DNA from: VBDM01 sp964430565
GTDB taxonomy: Bacteria; Pseudomonadota; Gammaproteobacteria; Burkholderiales; SG8-39
Reading direction: 5' to 3'
Length of the DNA: 64,000 bases
NCBI GenBank assembly: GCA_964430565.1
Contig: CAYSFD010000044.1
Location: forward strand, 62,001-126,000
Position 1 is the first letter of the stretch; the number at the start of each line of letters is the position of its first letter. Shown piece by piece: positions 51,365 to 62,126 of the stretch. Below the pieces are notes generated by a model. That model was given only the letters and a program-made list of their open reading frames with translations. It ran no database searches and was not told the origin of the DNA. Position numbers and translations under genes: made by a program.

Positions 51365-53020
51365 ATGCCTGCTAAAGACGTACGTTTCCACGAGTCCGCG
51401 CGGCACAAGCTGCTCGCCGGGGTCAACATCCTCGCCGATGCGGTCAAAGTGACCCTCGGCCCCAAGGGCCGCAATGTGGTGCTGGAGCGCTCTTTCGGCG
51501 CGCCCACCGTGACCAAGGACGGTGTGTCGGTCGCGAAGGAAATAGAACTGAAAGACAAGTTCGAGAACATGGGCGCGCAGATGTTGAAGGAGGTCGCCTC
51601 CAAGACTTCGGATGTCGCCGGCGACGGCACGACCACCGCTACCGTGCTCGCCCAATCGATCGTGAAGGAAGGCATGAAGTTCGTCGCCTCCGGCATGAAC
51701 CCGATGGATCTGAAGCGCGGGATCGACAAGGCGGTCATCGCCGTGGTGGAGGAGCTGAAAAAGCTTTCCAAGCCCTGCACGACGAGCAAGGAAATCGCCC
51801 AAGTCGGCGCCATATCGGCGAACGCGGACGAGGCGATCGGCAAGATCATCTCCGATGCCATGGACAAAGTCGGCAAGGAAGGCGTGATCACCGTCGAGGA
51901 CGGCAAGGGTCTGGAGAGCGAGCTCGAGGTGGTCGAAGGCATGCAGTTCGACCGCGGCTATCTCTCACCCTATTTCATTAACAACGCTGAAAAACAGAGT
52001 TCGATACTGGAAGATCCCTACATACTTCTGCACGACAAAAAGATCTCCAATATCCGCGATCTGCTGCCGCTTCTCGAGCAGGTGGCCAAATCCGGCAAGC
52101 CGCTCCTGATCATCGCCGAAGAAGTCGAGGGCGAGGCGCTCGCGACGCTGGTGGTGAACAACCTGCGTGGCATCCTCAAGACCTCTGCGGTCAAGGCGCC
52201 GGGTTTCGGCGACCGCCGCAAGGCCATGCTCGAGGACATCGCCATCCTGACCGGCGGGCAGGTCATCGCCGAAGAAGTGGGACTGACGCTTGAGAAGGTG
52301 AGCCTCAAGGATCTCGGGCGCGCGAAACGCGTCGAGGTCGCGAAGGAGGAAACCACCCTCATCGACGGGGCGGGCGACTCCAAGGTGATCGAGGCGCGGG
52401 TCAAGAACATCCGCACCCAGATCGACGAAGCCACCAGCGACTACGACAAGGAAAAGCTGCAGGAACGCGTGGCCAAGCTCGCGGGCGGCGTCGCGGTGAT
52501 CAAAGTCGGCGCGGCGACCGAAATCGAGATGAAGGAAAAGAAGGCGCGAGTTGAAGACGCTCTGCACGCGACCCGAGCGGCGGTCGAGGAAGGCATCGTC
52601 GCCGGCGGCGGTGTTGCCTACATCCGCGCCCGAAGCGCACTCGACAAGGTCAAGGGTGACAACCCCGACCAGGAAGCCGGCATCAAGATCGTCCGGCGCG
52701 CCCTGGAAGAGCCGCTGCGCATGATCGTTGCCAACGCGGGCGCCGAACCCTCGGTGGTCATGAACAAGATCGCGGAAGGAAAGGGCAACTTCGGCTTCAA
52801 CGCCCAGACCGAGCAGTTCGGCGATATGGTCGAGATGGGCGTCCTCGATCCGACCAAGGTGAGCCGCACCGCGCTGCAAAATGCGGCCTCGGTTGCCGGG
52901 CTGCTGCTGACCACCGAAGCAATGGTGGCCGAGCTGGTCGAGGAGAAGAAGAGCACCGGCGGCGGTCACGGCCACGGCGGCATGGGCGGAATGGGCGGAA
53001 TGGAAGGCATGGATATGTAA
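51365..53020 (+). CDS. groEL: Chaperonin GroEL
   Basis: 551 residues. TLGPKGRNVVLERSFGAPT, DVAGDGTTTATVLAQ with the ATPase Asp, VEGMQFDRGYLSPYF, APGFGDRRKAMLEDIAILTG and VAGGGVAY are all in place. The C-terminal tail is the GGM repeat ending GGMEGMDM. It folds substrate proteins in the cytoplasm with GroES. AGGAG precedes the ATG. Confidence 0.98.
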   Translation: MPAKDVRFHESARHKLLAGVNILADAVKVTLGPKGRNVVLERSFGAPTVTKDGVSVAKEIELKDKFENMGAQMLKEVASKTSDVAGDGTTTATVLAQSIVKEGMKFVASGMNPMDLKRGIDKAVIAVVEELKKLSKPCTTSKEIAQVGAISANADEAIGKIISDAMDKVGKEGVITVEDGKGLESELEVVEGMQFDRGYLSPYFINNAEKQSSILEDPYILLHDKKISNIRDLLPLLEQVAKSGKPLLIIAEEVEGEALATLVVNNLRGILKTSAVKAPGFGDRRKAMLEDIAILTGGQVIAEEVGLTLEKVSLKDLGRAKRVEVAKEETTLIDGAGDSKVIEARVKNIRTQIDEATSDYDKEKLQERVAKLAGGVAVIKVGAATEIEMKEKKARVEDALHATRAAVEEGIVAGGGVAYIRARSALDKVKGDNPDQEAGIKIVRRALEEPLRMIVANAGAEPSVVMNKIAEGKGNFGFNAQTEQFGDMVEMGVLDPTKVSRTALQNAASVAGLLLTTEAMVAELVEEKKSTGGGHGHGGMGGMGGMEGMDM

Positions 53021-53038
53021 CCCGCTACGCGGGTTACA
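53016..53038 (+). repeat. Hairpin spanning the groEL stop codon
   Basis: TGTAACCCGC and GCGGGTTACA form a perfect 10-base stem around TAC. The groEL stop TAA lies in the 5' arm. Confidence 0.75.
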
Positions 53039-53047
53039 TAATCCGAC

Positions 53048-53144
53048 CAAACTTCGGAACAGGGGGAACCAAAGGTTCCCCCGTAACCCCGAGGTAACCC
53101 CGCAAACTTCGGAACAGGGGAAACCGAGGTTTCCCCCGTAACCC
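53048..53144 (+). repeat. Tandem hairpin repeat, two copies
   Basis: Two units beginning CAAACTTCGGAACAGGGG start at 53048 and 53103, a spacing of 55 bases. Each folds: GGGGGAACC-AAA-GGTTCCCCC (53062-53082) and GGGGAAACC-GA-GGTTTCCCC (53117-53136). The stems differ in sequence but both stay paired. Both units end in CCCGTAACCC. They lie between groEL and its terminator. Confidence 0.85.
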
Positions 53145-53160
53145 TCTTCCTAGATGTTTG

Positions 53161-53191
53161 AAGCCCCGCCCCCGGCGGGGCTTCTTGTTTT
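53161..53191 (+). terminator. Intrinsic terminator of groESL
   Basis: AAGCCCCGCC and GGCGGGGCTT form a strong stem, followed by CTTGTTTT. Confidence 0.88.
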
Positions 53192-53323
53192 GGTGCCCGC
53201 ATCGGCAGGCCGGCTTTGCTACACTGAACGCTCGGTACGGCTCGTGCGTCCGGGCCGCGAGGAGGAGCCGATGCGCGTCCGGGTCGCAGAAGACGATGGG
53301 CTTCCGTACTTCCCGGAGGGCTC

Positions 53324-53524
53324 ATGATCCGTCCGAACATCAAAGGGCAGCGCCTGGCCGCCCTGTTCCTTCTGGGTTTCCTCCTTTTCAACTACCCGCT
53401 TCTGACTCTGTTTGCCGGATCGAACCACCTTTTCGGCATTCCGGTGCTCTACGTCTACGTGTTTGCCGTGTGGGCGCTGCTGATCGGATTGATGGCGTTG
53501 GTGGTGGAGAAGCGCGATGACTAA
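53324..53524 (+). CDS. Small membrane protein preceding the CrbS-like kinase
   Basis: 66 residues with two transmembrane segments, ~11-32 and ~40-60, and a charged VVEKRDD end. CCGGAGG stands before the ATG. It lies 40 bases ahead of the symporter-domain kinase gene, so it may be a small partner subunit of that protein, as DUF4212 is for the symporter downstream. I do not recognise a named family. Confidence 0.72.
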   Translation: MIRPNIKGQRLAALFLLGFLLFNYPLLTLFAGSNHLFGIPVLYVYVFAVWALLIGLMALVVEKRDD

Positions 53525-53564
53525 GAGGGAGGGTGGGCACAGGTGGCCTGCCGAATCCTGACGC

Positions 53565-56321
<2,757 letters not shown>

Positions 56322-56337
56322 GGCTCGCCCGGGAGCC

Positions 56338-56709
56338 ATGACCCACCGGATTCTCATCGTTGACGACGAGCCGAACATCGTCACCTCGCTCGAATTCCTG
56401 ATGCGCGGTGACGATTACGACGTACTGGTCGCGCGCAACGGAAAGGAGGCCCTGCGGCTCGCGAAGAGCTTCCGGCCCGACGTGGTCCTGCTCGACGTGA
56501 TGATGCCGCACAGGAGCGGGTTCGACGTGTGTCGGAAGATCCGCGAAAATCCTGTGCTTCGGGACACGAAGATTGTCATGCTCACCGCCAGGGGCCGCGA
56601 TGCCGAGAGGGAGAAGGGATTGAACTTGGGGGCGAACGCGTACGTCACCAAGCCGTTTTCCACCAAGGAACTCATGATCACGGTGCGCGGCTTGCTGCCG
56701 AGCGGGTGA
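56338..56709 (+). CDS. Single-domain response regulator
   Basis: 123 residues, receiver only. ILIVDDEPNIVTSLEFLM, VVLLDVMMPHRSGFD with the phospho-Asp, VMLTARG and NAYVTKPFSTKE with the Lys. It lies between the kinase and the LuxR-type regulator. It could compete for phosphate or relay it. Its sequence is OmpR-like, unlike the FixJ-like receiver that follows. Confidence 0.92.
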   Translation: MTHRILIVDDEPNIVTSLEFLMRGDDYDVLVARNGKEALRLAKSFRPDVVLLDVMMPHRSGFDVCRKIRENPVLRDTKIVMLTARGRDAEREKGLNLGANAYVTKPFSTKELMITVRGLLPSG

Positions 56710-56717
56710 ACGGGCCG

Positions 56718-57341
56718 ATGAACGAAATCTCTCCCGATCAACACCCGACCGCTTATGTGGTTGACGATGACGAGTCGATCCGCACCCTTTGGCGCTGGCT
56801 CATGGAGTCGAACGGTATCGCCGTGAAGACTTTCGCCACGGCGGCGGAGTTCATCGAGTCCTATCGGAACGGGAGCGCAGGCTGCCTCGTGTTGGACCTC
56901 AGGCTGCCGGGCATGAGCGGCCTGGAGCTGCAGGAATACCTCAATGGCAGGGACATCGAGATCCCGATCGTCTTTGTCACGGGGCACGGTGACGTGCCAA
57001 CAGCGGTGAGCGCGCTCAAGGGCGGCGCCGTCGATTTTATCCAGAAGCCGTTTAGCCATCGGGAGGTCGTTGCGATCATCGCGAATGCTTTCCAGCGCGA
57101 CGCCGGGCTCCGCGACAAGCGCGCGCGGCGATCGCGCATCGCCGGCCTTCTTGCTACTCTGACCGAGCGCGAACGAGAGGTATTGCAGCGCATCATCGAA
57201 GGCAAGCCGAACAAGATCATCGCGAGCGAGCTCGACATCAGCGTGAAGACCGTGGAATTCCATCGCGCTAAGGTGATGGAAAAAACGGGCGTGGACTCCG
57301 TGGCGGAGCTCGTGCAGGTTGCAATGCAGCAATCGGAGTAG
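56718..57341 (+). CDS. crbR: FixJ/LuxR-type response regulator (CrbR-like)
   Basis: 207 residues. The receiver has AYVVDDDESIRTLWRWLM, LVLDLRLPGMSGLELQ with the phospho-Asp, FVTGHGDVPTAVSALKGGAV and DFIQKPF. The C-terminal HTH reads LTEREREVLQRIIEGKPNK then ISVKTVEFHRAKVMEKTG. Gene order supports pairing with the symporter-domain kinase. The ATG at 56718 is used; a GTG at 56706 overlapping the previous stop is possible. The DUF4212/symporter genes downstream are the likely target. Confidence 0.9.
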   Translation: MNEISPDQHPTAYVVDDDESIRTLWRWLMESNGIAVKTFATAAEFIESYRNGSAGCLVLDLRLPGMSGLELQEYLNGRDIEIPIVFVTGHGDVPTAVSALKGGAVDFIQKPFSHREVVAIIANAFQRDAGLRDKRARRSRIAGLLATLTEREREVLQRIIEGKPNKIIASELDISVKTVEFHRAKVMEKTGVDSVAELVQVAMQQSE

Positions 57342-57352
57342 GCGCCCGAACC

Positions 57353-57366
57353 TAGGGTTTTCCCTA
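57353..57366. promoter_or_regulatory. Inverted repeat upstream of the DUF4212 gene
   Basis: TAGGG-TTTT-CCCTA is a 5-base inverted repeat in the 112 bases between the crbR-like gene and the symporter subunit gene. It is a candidate operator for the LuxR-type regulator. The evidence is symmetry and position only. Confidence 0.4.
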
Positions 57367-57453
57367 ATAGAAGTGCCCGGAGCGCCCGGCTAGCATCTGC
57401 CGATTGTCCGAGAGTCCATCCGAATGCTCTCGGCAAACAAAGAGGAGGCGACC

Positions 57454-57723
57454 ATGGCAACACTGACACTGACGCCCGCGCAGCGCGACGCGCACTGGCG
57501 GAAAACGTCCCGCCTGATGTGGATCATCATGTTCCTGTGGGTCTTCTTCAGTTTCGGAGTGCACGTGTTCGCGGTGCAGCTCAACACCATCAAGTTCCTC
57601 GGCTTCCCGCTCGGTTTTTACATGGCCGCGCAAGGCTCGCTGATCGCGTTCGTCGTGCTGTGCTTCTGGAATGCATACGCGCAGAACAAGATCGACGAAG
57701 AATTCGGCGTGACTGAAGACTGA
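57454..57723 (+). CDS. DUF4212 small subunit of a sodium/solute symporter
   Basis: 89 residues with two transmembrane helices. AHWRKTSRLMWIIMFLWVFF opens the domain and FWNAYAQNKIDEEFGVTED closes it, matching the DUF4212 group that is paired with VC_2705-type symporters. AGGAGG precedes the ATG at 57454. The symporter gene follows 21 bases later, so the two are one unit. Confidence 0.9.
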   Translation: MATLTLTPAQRDAHWRKTSRLMWIIMFLWVFFSFGVHVFAVQLNTIKFLGFPLGFYMAAQGSLIAFVVLCFWNAYAQNKIDEEFGVTED

Positions 57724-57744
57724 CCCGACGGGAGCGATATTCCA

Positions 57745-59538
57745 ATGGCCAACAAAACCAGTAGCAGCAATTTCGTCGCCAATCTCGGCAAGATCTACGG
57801 CGTCTACACCGGCGGCTTTATTTTCTTCGTGCTCGTGCTCGCGGTCCTGGAGCAGATGGGCGTTCCCAACAAGATCCTCGGCTATTGCTTCGTCTTCCTG
57901 ACGATTGGCGTCTACGCGTACATCGGGTGGATCTCGCGCACGGCGGAGATCTCGGAGTACTACGTAGCGGGCAGAGTGGTGCCGCCGTTCTTCAACGGCA
58001 TGGCGACCGGCGCCGACTGGATGAGCGCGGCCTCGTTCATCTCGATGGCCGGCGGCCTGTATCTGGGGGGCTACGGCGCCCTCGGCTACGTGCTCGGCTG
58101 GACCGGCGGCTACGTGCTGGTCGGCGTCCTGCTCGCGCCTTACCTGCGCAAGTTCGGCCAGTTCACGGTGCCCGACTTCCTCGGCGTGCGCTACGAAGGT
58201 CACACCGCGCGCGTGTGCGGCGTGGTCGTGCTGTTCTGCGCGTCCTTCACCTACATCGTCGCCCAGTGCTTCGGCATCGGCATCATCACCTCGCGCTTTC
58301 TCGACATTCCGTTCGAGATCGCGATCTTCGTCGGGCTGCTCGGCATCCTGGTGTGCTCGATGCTGGGCGGAATGCGCGCGGTCACCTGGACCCAGGTCGC
58401 GCAATACATCATCCTGATCGTTGCCTATCTGGTGCCGGTGGTCTGGCTTTCGACCAAGCTCTACGGCATCCCGATTCCCGAGCTGACCTACGGGCAGGCA
58501 CTTCAGGAGATCGCACAGCTCGAGCAGAAGCTCGGCATCCTCAAACCGCACGTCGGGGCCTACGTCGACGCCGCGGGCAAGTTCAGCTGGGTCGAGTTCA
58601 ACAACTTCTGGGCGCTGACGCTGTGCCTGATGGTGGGCACCGCCTCGCTGCCGCATATCCTGATGCGCTACTTCACGACGCCAAACGTCAAGGACGCGCG
58701 CACCTCTGTGGGCTGGAGCATCTTCTTCATCTTCCTGCTCTACTTCACCGCGCCGGCCTACGCGGCGTTCGCCAAGCTCGAGGTCTACACACACGTGATC
58801 GGCCAGCCGATCGCGTCGCTGCCCGCTTGGGTACAGAACTGGTCCCAGGTCGGCGGCCTGCTCACGATCAAGGACGCCAATAGCGACGGCATCTTGCAAC
58901 TGAGCGAGTTCGTCATCAACCAGGACATCATCGTCCTGTCGATGCCGGAAATCGCGGGCCTGCCGTACGTGATCTCCGGCCTGGTCGCGGCCGGCGGCCT
59001 GGCAGCGGCGCTGTCGACCGCCGACGGGCTCCTGCTCGCCATCGCCAACGCCCTCAGCCACGACATCTACTACAAGATGATCGATCCGCATGCGTCCACA
59101 ATGAGGCGCCTGATCGTGGCCCGCGTCCTGCTGGTCGGTGTCGCCCTCATCGGGGCGGCAGTCGCCGGCACCCGGCCCTCGGGCATCATCCAGATGGTGG
59201 CTTGGGCGTTCTCGCTGGCGGCGGCCGGCTTGTTTGCGCCGCTCGTACTCGGTATCTGGTGGAAACGCACCACCTCGGCGGGCGCCGTCGCCGGTATGGT
59301 CGTCGGCTTCGGAATATGCCTGTACTATCTCGTCGGCACGCGCTATTTCGATATGCAGTTGTGGTTCGGCATCCGCAACATTTCGAGCGCCGTGTTCGGC
59401 ATTCCGCTGGCGTTCCTGGTGACTTGGGCCGTCAGCCTGATGACCGCGGCGCCGTCCAAGGAGATGCAGGACTTCGTCGATTCGATCCGCGTGCCCAAGG
59501 GCGATCTCGCCTGGGTCAAGGGCGCGGTGCACGACTAG
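57745..59538 (+). CDS. Cation/acetate-type sodium:solute symporter (VC_2705 subfamily)
   Basis: 597 residues with about 13 transmembrane segments. SEYYVAGRVVPPFFNGMATG and ADWMSAASFISMAGGLYLGG form the sodium-site start. SLPHILMRYFTTPNVKDAR and GLVAAGGLAAALSTADGLLL are family signatures. Between them the loop DANSDGILQLSEF has the spacing of an EF-hand calcium site. Related ActP proteins import acetate and other short carboxylates. The adjacent CrbS/R-like genes suggest acetate, but the substrate is not shown by sequence. Confidence 0.9.
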   Translation: MANKTSSSNFVANLGKIYGVYTGGFIFFVLVLAVLEQMGVPNKILGYCFVFLTIGVYAYIGWISRTAEISEYYVAGRVVPPFFNGMATGADWMSAASFISMAGGLYLGGYGALGYVLGWTGGYVLVGVLLAPYLRKFGQFTVPDFLGVRYEGHTARVCGVVVLFCASFTYIVAQCFGIGIITSRFLDIPFEIAIFVGLLGILVCSMLGGMRAVTWTQVAQYIILIVAYLVPVVWLSTKLYGIPIPELTYGQALQEIAQLEQKLGILKPHVGAYVDAAGKFSWVEFNNFWALTLCLMVGTASLPHILMRYFTTPNVKDARTSVGWSIFFIFLLYFTAPAYAAFAKLEVYTHVIGQPIASLPAWVQNWSQVGGLLTIKDANSDGILQLSEFVINQDIIVLSMPEIAGLPYVISGLVAAGGLAAALSTADGLLLAIANALSHDIYYKMIDPHASTMRRLIVARVLLVGVALIGAAVAGTRPSGIIQMVAWAFSLAAAGLFAPLVLGIWWKRTTSAGAVAGMVVGFGICLYYLVGTRYFDMQLWFGIRNISSAVFGIPLAFLVTWAVSLMTAAPSKEMQDFVDSIRVPKGDLAWVKGAVHD

Positions 59539-59560
59539 CCGCCGACTCGACGTTCCGATG

Positions 59561-59594
59561 CGAAAGGCCCGCTCGATGCGGGCCTTTCGTTTTC
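59561..59594 (+). terminator. Intrinsic terminator after the symporter gene
   Basis: CGAAAGGCCCGC pairs perfectly with GCGGGCCTTTCG around TCGAT, followed by TTTTC. Confidence 0.93.
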
Positions 59595-59611
59595 GCTACA
59601 GTGACGCTGCC

Positions 59612-59914
59612 ATGTTCATGACACCCATTCAACGCCTCGCCGTGGCGGGCGCGCTTGGCCTCGCGCTCGCCCTCGCCGGTTGCGCCAGGGGCAAGGACGA
59701 GCAGGCCGCATACGACGTCTGCCTGGCGGCGGCGAAAAAGGACCCGAAGTACGCGAAGGCAGCGTTCGTCACCAAGGAGCAGTCGAATATCCAGGCTTCG
59801 ACCGGCGACTCGGGCATCCGCGTCAACATTCCCTACGAGCTCGACGGCAAGAAGGGGCTCTACCAGTGTATTGCCGACAAGCAGACCGACGGCAGCTACA
59901 AGGTTACGTTCTAG
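59612..59914 (+). CDS. Small lipoprotein, unknown function
   Basis: 100 residues. The signal peptide has a basic start, a hydrophobic run and the lipobox LALAGC, so the Cys at about residue 22 should be acylated. The mature part has two more Cys (DVCLAAAKK, LYQCIADK) and strands ending SYKVTF. No family recognised. It ends in a CTAG shared with the stop of the opposite gene. Confidence 0.72.
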   Translation: MFMTPIQRLAVAGALGLALALAGCARGKDEQAAYDVCLAAAKKDPKYAKAAFVTKEQSNIQASTGDSGIRVNIPYELDGKKGLYQCIADKQTDGSYKVTF

Positions 59915-60576
59915 GCAAGAAGCTGCCTGACTAGGTCCGCGCCGCGCATGCGCCGGTGCATTTCCTGGCTCACCGCGATCATGCGGAAGCGAACGGCGCC
60001 ATACACCACCTCCTCGTCCAGTTCCCGCATACTGATGTGAATCGGCAGCGTATCGAAAAGGCGCTTCGCCGAATGGTCGGCGACATCGAGCGCCTGTTGC
60101 GGCGGGCCGAGGCTGGCCGCTTTAAGGCGCAGGGTGAACGAATCGATCGCGTCGCTCCACCCTTGGTCCCGGTGCGTGGGCGCCGGCTGGGGGGTCAGGA
60201 TGTCCGAATGCAGACTGATCAGGGCTTCGCAGAATCGGGGGCGCTGCTCGGCCGCGACCTGCGGCCGCAGAGTTCCCTCAGCGACAATGAGCAGGTCGCC
60301 AAGCACGGTGACGAACGTTTCCCACCGGCAGACGTCGAGGGCGTCGAGAAAAGGCTTTTCCGTGAACAGGGCGAAGCTCGCCAGCCCGGTCTTACCGCGG
60401 CAATAGTCGATCGCACATTTCTGGGCGATGAGGGCGGCGCGTTCTCCTAGAAAGGTCCTTAGCGCATCGACATTGGCGATTGGCGCTGGCCGCAAGCGTG
60501 CTTCCAGGCGTCGCCAGAGTCGCCCTATCCAGCCGGTGGCCAAGGGACTCGGAATGATCGCCGGCGGACTTGTCAT
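59911..60576 (-). CDS. Conserved-looking hypothetical protein
   Basis: 221 residues, largely helical by composition, with no signal peptide or membrane segment. I recognise no domain. Segments such as CAIDYCRGKTGLASFALF, LFDTLPIHISMRELDEEVVY and AVRFRMIAVSQEMHRRM look like a folded protein and not a shadow frame. It converges with the lipoprotein gene and diverges from the small membrane proteins that follow. Confidence 0.65.
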   Translation of the reverse strand: MTSPPAIIPSPLATGWIGRLWRRLEARLRPAPIANVDALRTFLGERAALIAQKCAIDYCRGKTGLASFALFTEKPFLDALDVCRWETFVTVLGDLLIVAEGTLRPQVAAEQRPRFCEALISLHSDILTPQPAPTHRDQGWSDAIDSFTLRLKAASLGPPQQALDVADHSAKRLFDTLPIHISMRELDEEVVYGAVRFRMIAVSQEMHRRMRGADLVRQLLA

Positions 60577-60650
60577 GAGGGAGCTTCCTCGGCTGAGTTA
60601 GTGAGTTCCAGCCATTGGGGTAGTAAGTTCTTATAGCATAAGATACCGTC

Positions 60651-60962
60651 ATGCAGAGTCAGGACATCTGGTGGTCGTATTGGTACTTTCATCTGCCGAA
60701 CTACGCCTTCTCGGTGCTGTTCTGGACGTTGATCGGGCGGTTCATGTTCGCGATCTTCCTGCCGCCCGACTCGCCCAACTACATCTACCGCTGGTTCCGG
60801 CGCCTCACCGACTGGCTGATGCGACCGGTGGCTTACATCACGCCGTCGATCGTGCCGCCGCTGGCGCTCGCACCGATCGCCGCCTTCTGGGTGGCCATCG
60901 CACGCGTGGCGTTTTTCATGGTGCTGTACGCCGCGGGCCTGACACCGCGCATGGCGCAGTGA
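60651..60962 (+). CDS. Small membrane protein, possibly YggT-like
   Basis: 103 residues with two main hydrophobic segments, ~15-37 and ~65-96. FWTLIGRFMFAIFLPPDSPN, LMRPVAYITPSIVPP and LAPIAAF recall the YggT pattern of R-F, P-N, T/P-rich turn and membrane helix, but the match is loose. The next membrane gene starts seven bases later, so the two are probably cotranscribed. Confidence 0.65.
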   Translation: MQSQDIWWSYWYFHLPNYAFSVLFWTLIGRFMFAIFLPPDSPNYIYRWFRRLTDWLMRPVAYITPSIVPPLALAPIAAFWVAIARVAFFMVLYAAGLTPRMAQ

Positions 60963-60969
60963 ACCGCGC

Positions 60970-61281
60970 ATGTTGGACCGCCAGACCCTATTCCCAGTGG
61001 TGCTTGGCGTTTGCATCGTCAACGGCATCTTCTCGCCCTATCTCAAACTCGCGATCCCGATCACAGCCGTCTTGATGCCTGAGCTTTTCCCGCGCACGGT
61101 CGAGTGGGTGCTGTTCTGGAGCTCGGTGCTACTCGCGAGCGCGACGCTCCTTTTCAGCGGCGTTCCGGCGGCGCTCTATGAGCGCCTCGTGGAGCGCGAT
61201 CCAAAAGGCACCGCGTCGATGTGGATCTGGCTAGCCGGCGCGGTCATGTTGGGCCTTCCTGCCGTTCAGAGAGGACTTTAG
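60970..61281 (+). CDS. Small membrane protein, unknown function
   Basis: 103 residues with about three hydrophobic segments (~8-35, ~45-65, ~83-98) and a charged RLVERDPKGT loop. No family recognised. It follows the YggT-like gene by seven bases and is likely part of the same transcript. Confidence 0.62.
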   Translation: MLDRQTLFPVVLGVCIVNGIFSPYLKLAIPITAVLMPELFPRTVEWVLFWSSVLLASATLLFSGVPAALYERLVERDPKGTASMWIWLAGAVMLGLPAVQRGL

Positions 61282-61292
61282 CCGCATCATTC

Positions 61293-61322
61293 TTGGCGAG
61301 TCGGCGAACTTGACCTTATAAT
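61293..61322 (+). promoter_or_regulatory. Promoter of tRNA-Phe
   Basis: TTGGCG (61293-61298), 18 bases and a consensus TATAAT (61317-61322), followed by the GC-rich CCGCGC. The GC-rich discriminator is usual for stringently controlled tRNA promoters. Confidence 0.68.
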
Positions 61323-61368
61323 CCGCGCTCCTTTCCCGCGCGTCCCGGCCTCCGGAACGCCGCGCCCG

Positions 61369-61444
61369 GGCCAAGTAGCTCAGTTGGTAGAGCAGCGGAC
61401 TGAAAATCCGTGTGTCGGCGGTTCAATTCCGTCCTTGGCCACCA
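61369..61444 (+). tRNA. tRNA-Phe (anticodon GAA)
   Basis: A 76-base cloverleaf. The acceptor GGCCAAG pairs with CTTGGCC, with CCA encoded. The D arm has AGCTCAGTTGGTAGAGC. The anticodon stem GCGGA/TCCGT holds the loop CTGAAAA, giving anticodon GAA. The T arm has GTTCAATTC. Confidence 0.96.
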
Positions 61445-61805
61445 TTTCTCAATAAGATCCGGCCTGTTTCGGCAGTCTGAAACGGCTGGTCTTCGGAGGA
61501 AAGATCGGATTCCCACCTACGATGAGGTAGGGGAATTCCCTGAAGCGAAACCGGGAAACGCCCGATTGTCGTGGCTCAACTGATGGCGGTAAATTAGAGA
61601 TTGCCGCGCGAAAGCAAGACCAGGGGTGCCGGCGATTCGTTTCGCGACTGCCCGTGCATCCTCGCGTAAAATGGATCGAATCGGGAGATCGTCGGACTCC
61701 AAGAAACATGCATAGGCTGCCTCGTTCCCTGCAAAGGTCGCAAGCTCCGCGAATGCAACATGCCCCATCTGGGGTCTCGGTTGCGTACAATTGAAAGGGA
61801 GCGTC
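61445..61805. other. Intergenic region, no gene seen
   Basis: About 360 bases between tRNA-Phe and the STAS gene. Reverse-strand open frames run through it and into the STAS gene, but they have no recognisable protein content. The chemotaxis promoter should lie here; I cannot place it. Confidence 0.5.
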
Positions 61806-62126
61806 ATGAAGGACAAGACAACCGAGGTACAACTGTCGAGCGAAGGCAAGACAGTGCGCCTGGTTTTCCCCGCCGACTTCGGAATCGGCGCCGCGAAGGC
61901 TTTCGTGGCGGTCGTGGGCCGCGCGCTGCGCAAGAAACCCCAGATGCTCGTTCTCGATGCCGGTGCGCTGGAACGGGTGGACGCGGCGGCATTGCAGGCC
62001 TTGGTGGTAGTGTGGCAGGCCGCGAAGGACGCAGGCATCGCCGTGCGTTGGCAAGGCTGCAGTGCAAACCTCGTCTCCGGCGCGAGACTGGTCGGGCTGG
62101 CCGGCGCCACAGGAATCGAACCATGA
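61806..62126 (+). CDS. STAS-domain protein
   Basis: 106 residues. VRLVFPADFGIGAAKAFVAV, LVLDAGALERVDAAALQALV and WQGCSANLVSGARLVGLAG follow the STAS fold, with Asp at the NTP/phospho-site loop region. Such proteins act as anti-sigma antagonist-like switches, and several accompany chemotaxis clusters. The ATG at 61806 has AGGGAG upstream. Its stop overlaps the next gene as ATGA. Confidence 0.82.
   Translation: MKDKTTEVQLSSEGKTVRLVFPADFGIGAAKAFVAVVGRALRKKPQMLVLDAGALERVDAAALQALVVVWQAAKDAGIAVRWQGCSANLVSGARLVGLAGATGIEP

Noticed and set aside
57364..59532. Reverse-strand 722-codon frame opposite DUF4212 and the symporter
   Set aside because: It spans two real genes and their spacer, has no recognisable motif, and shows the reversed pattern of membrane-helix codons.
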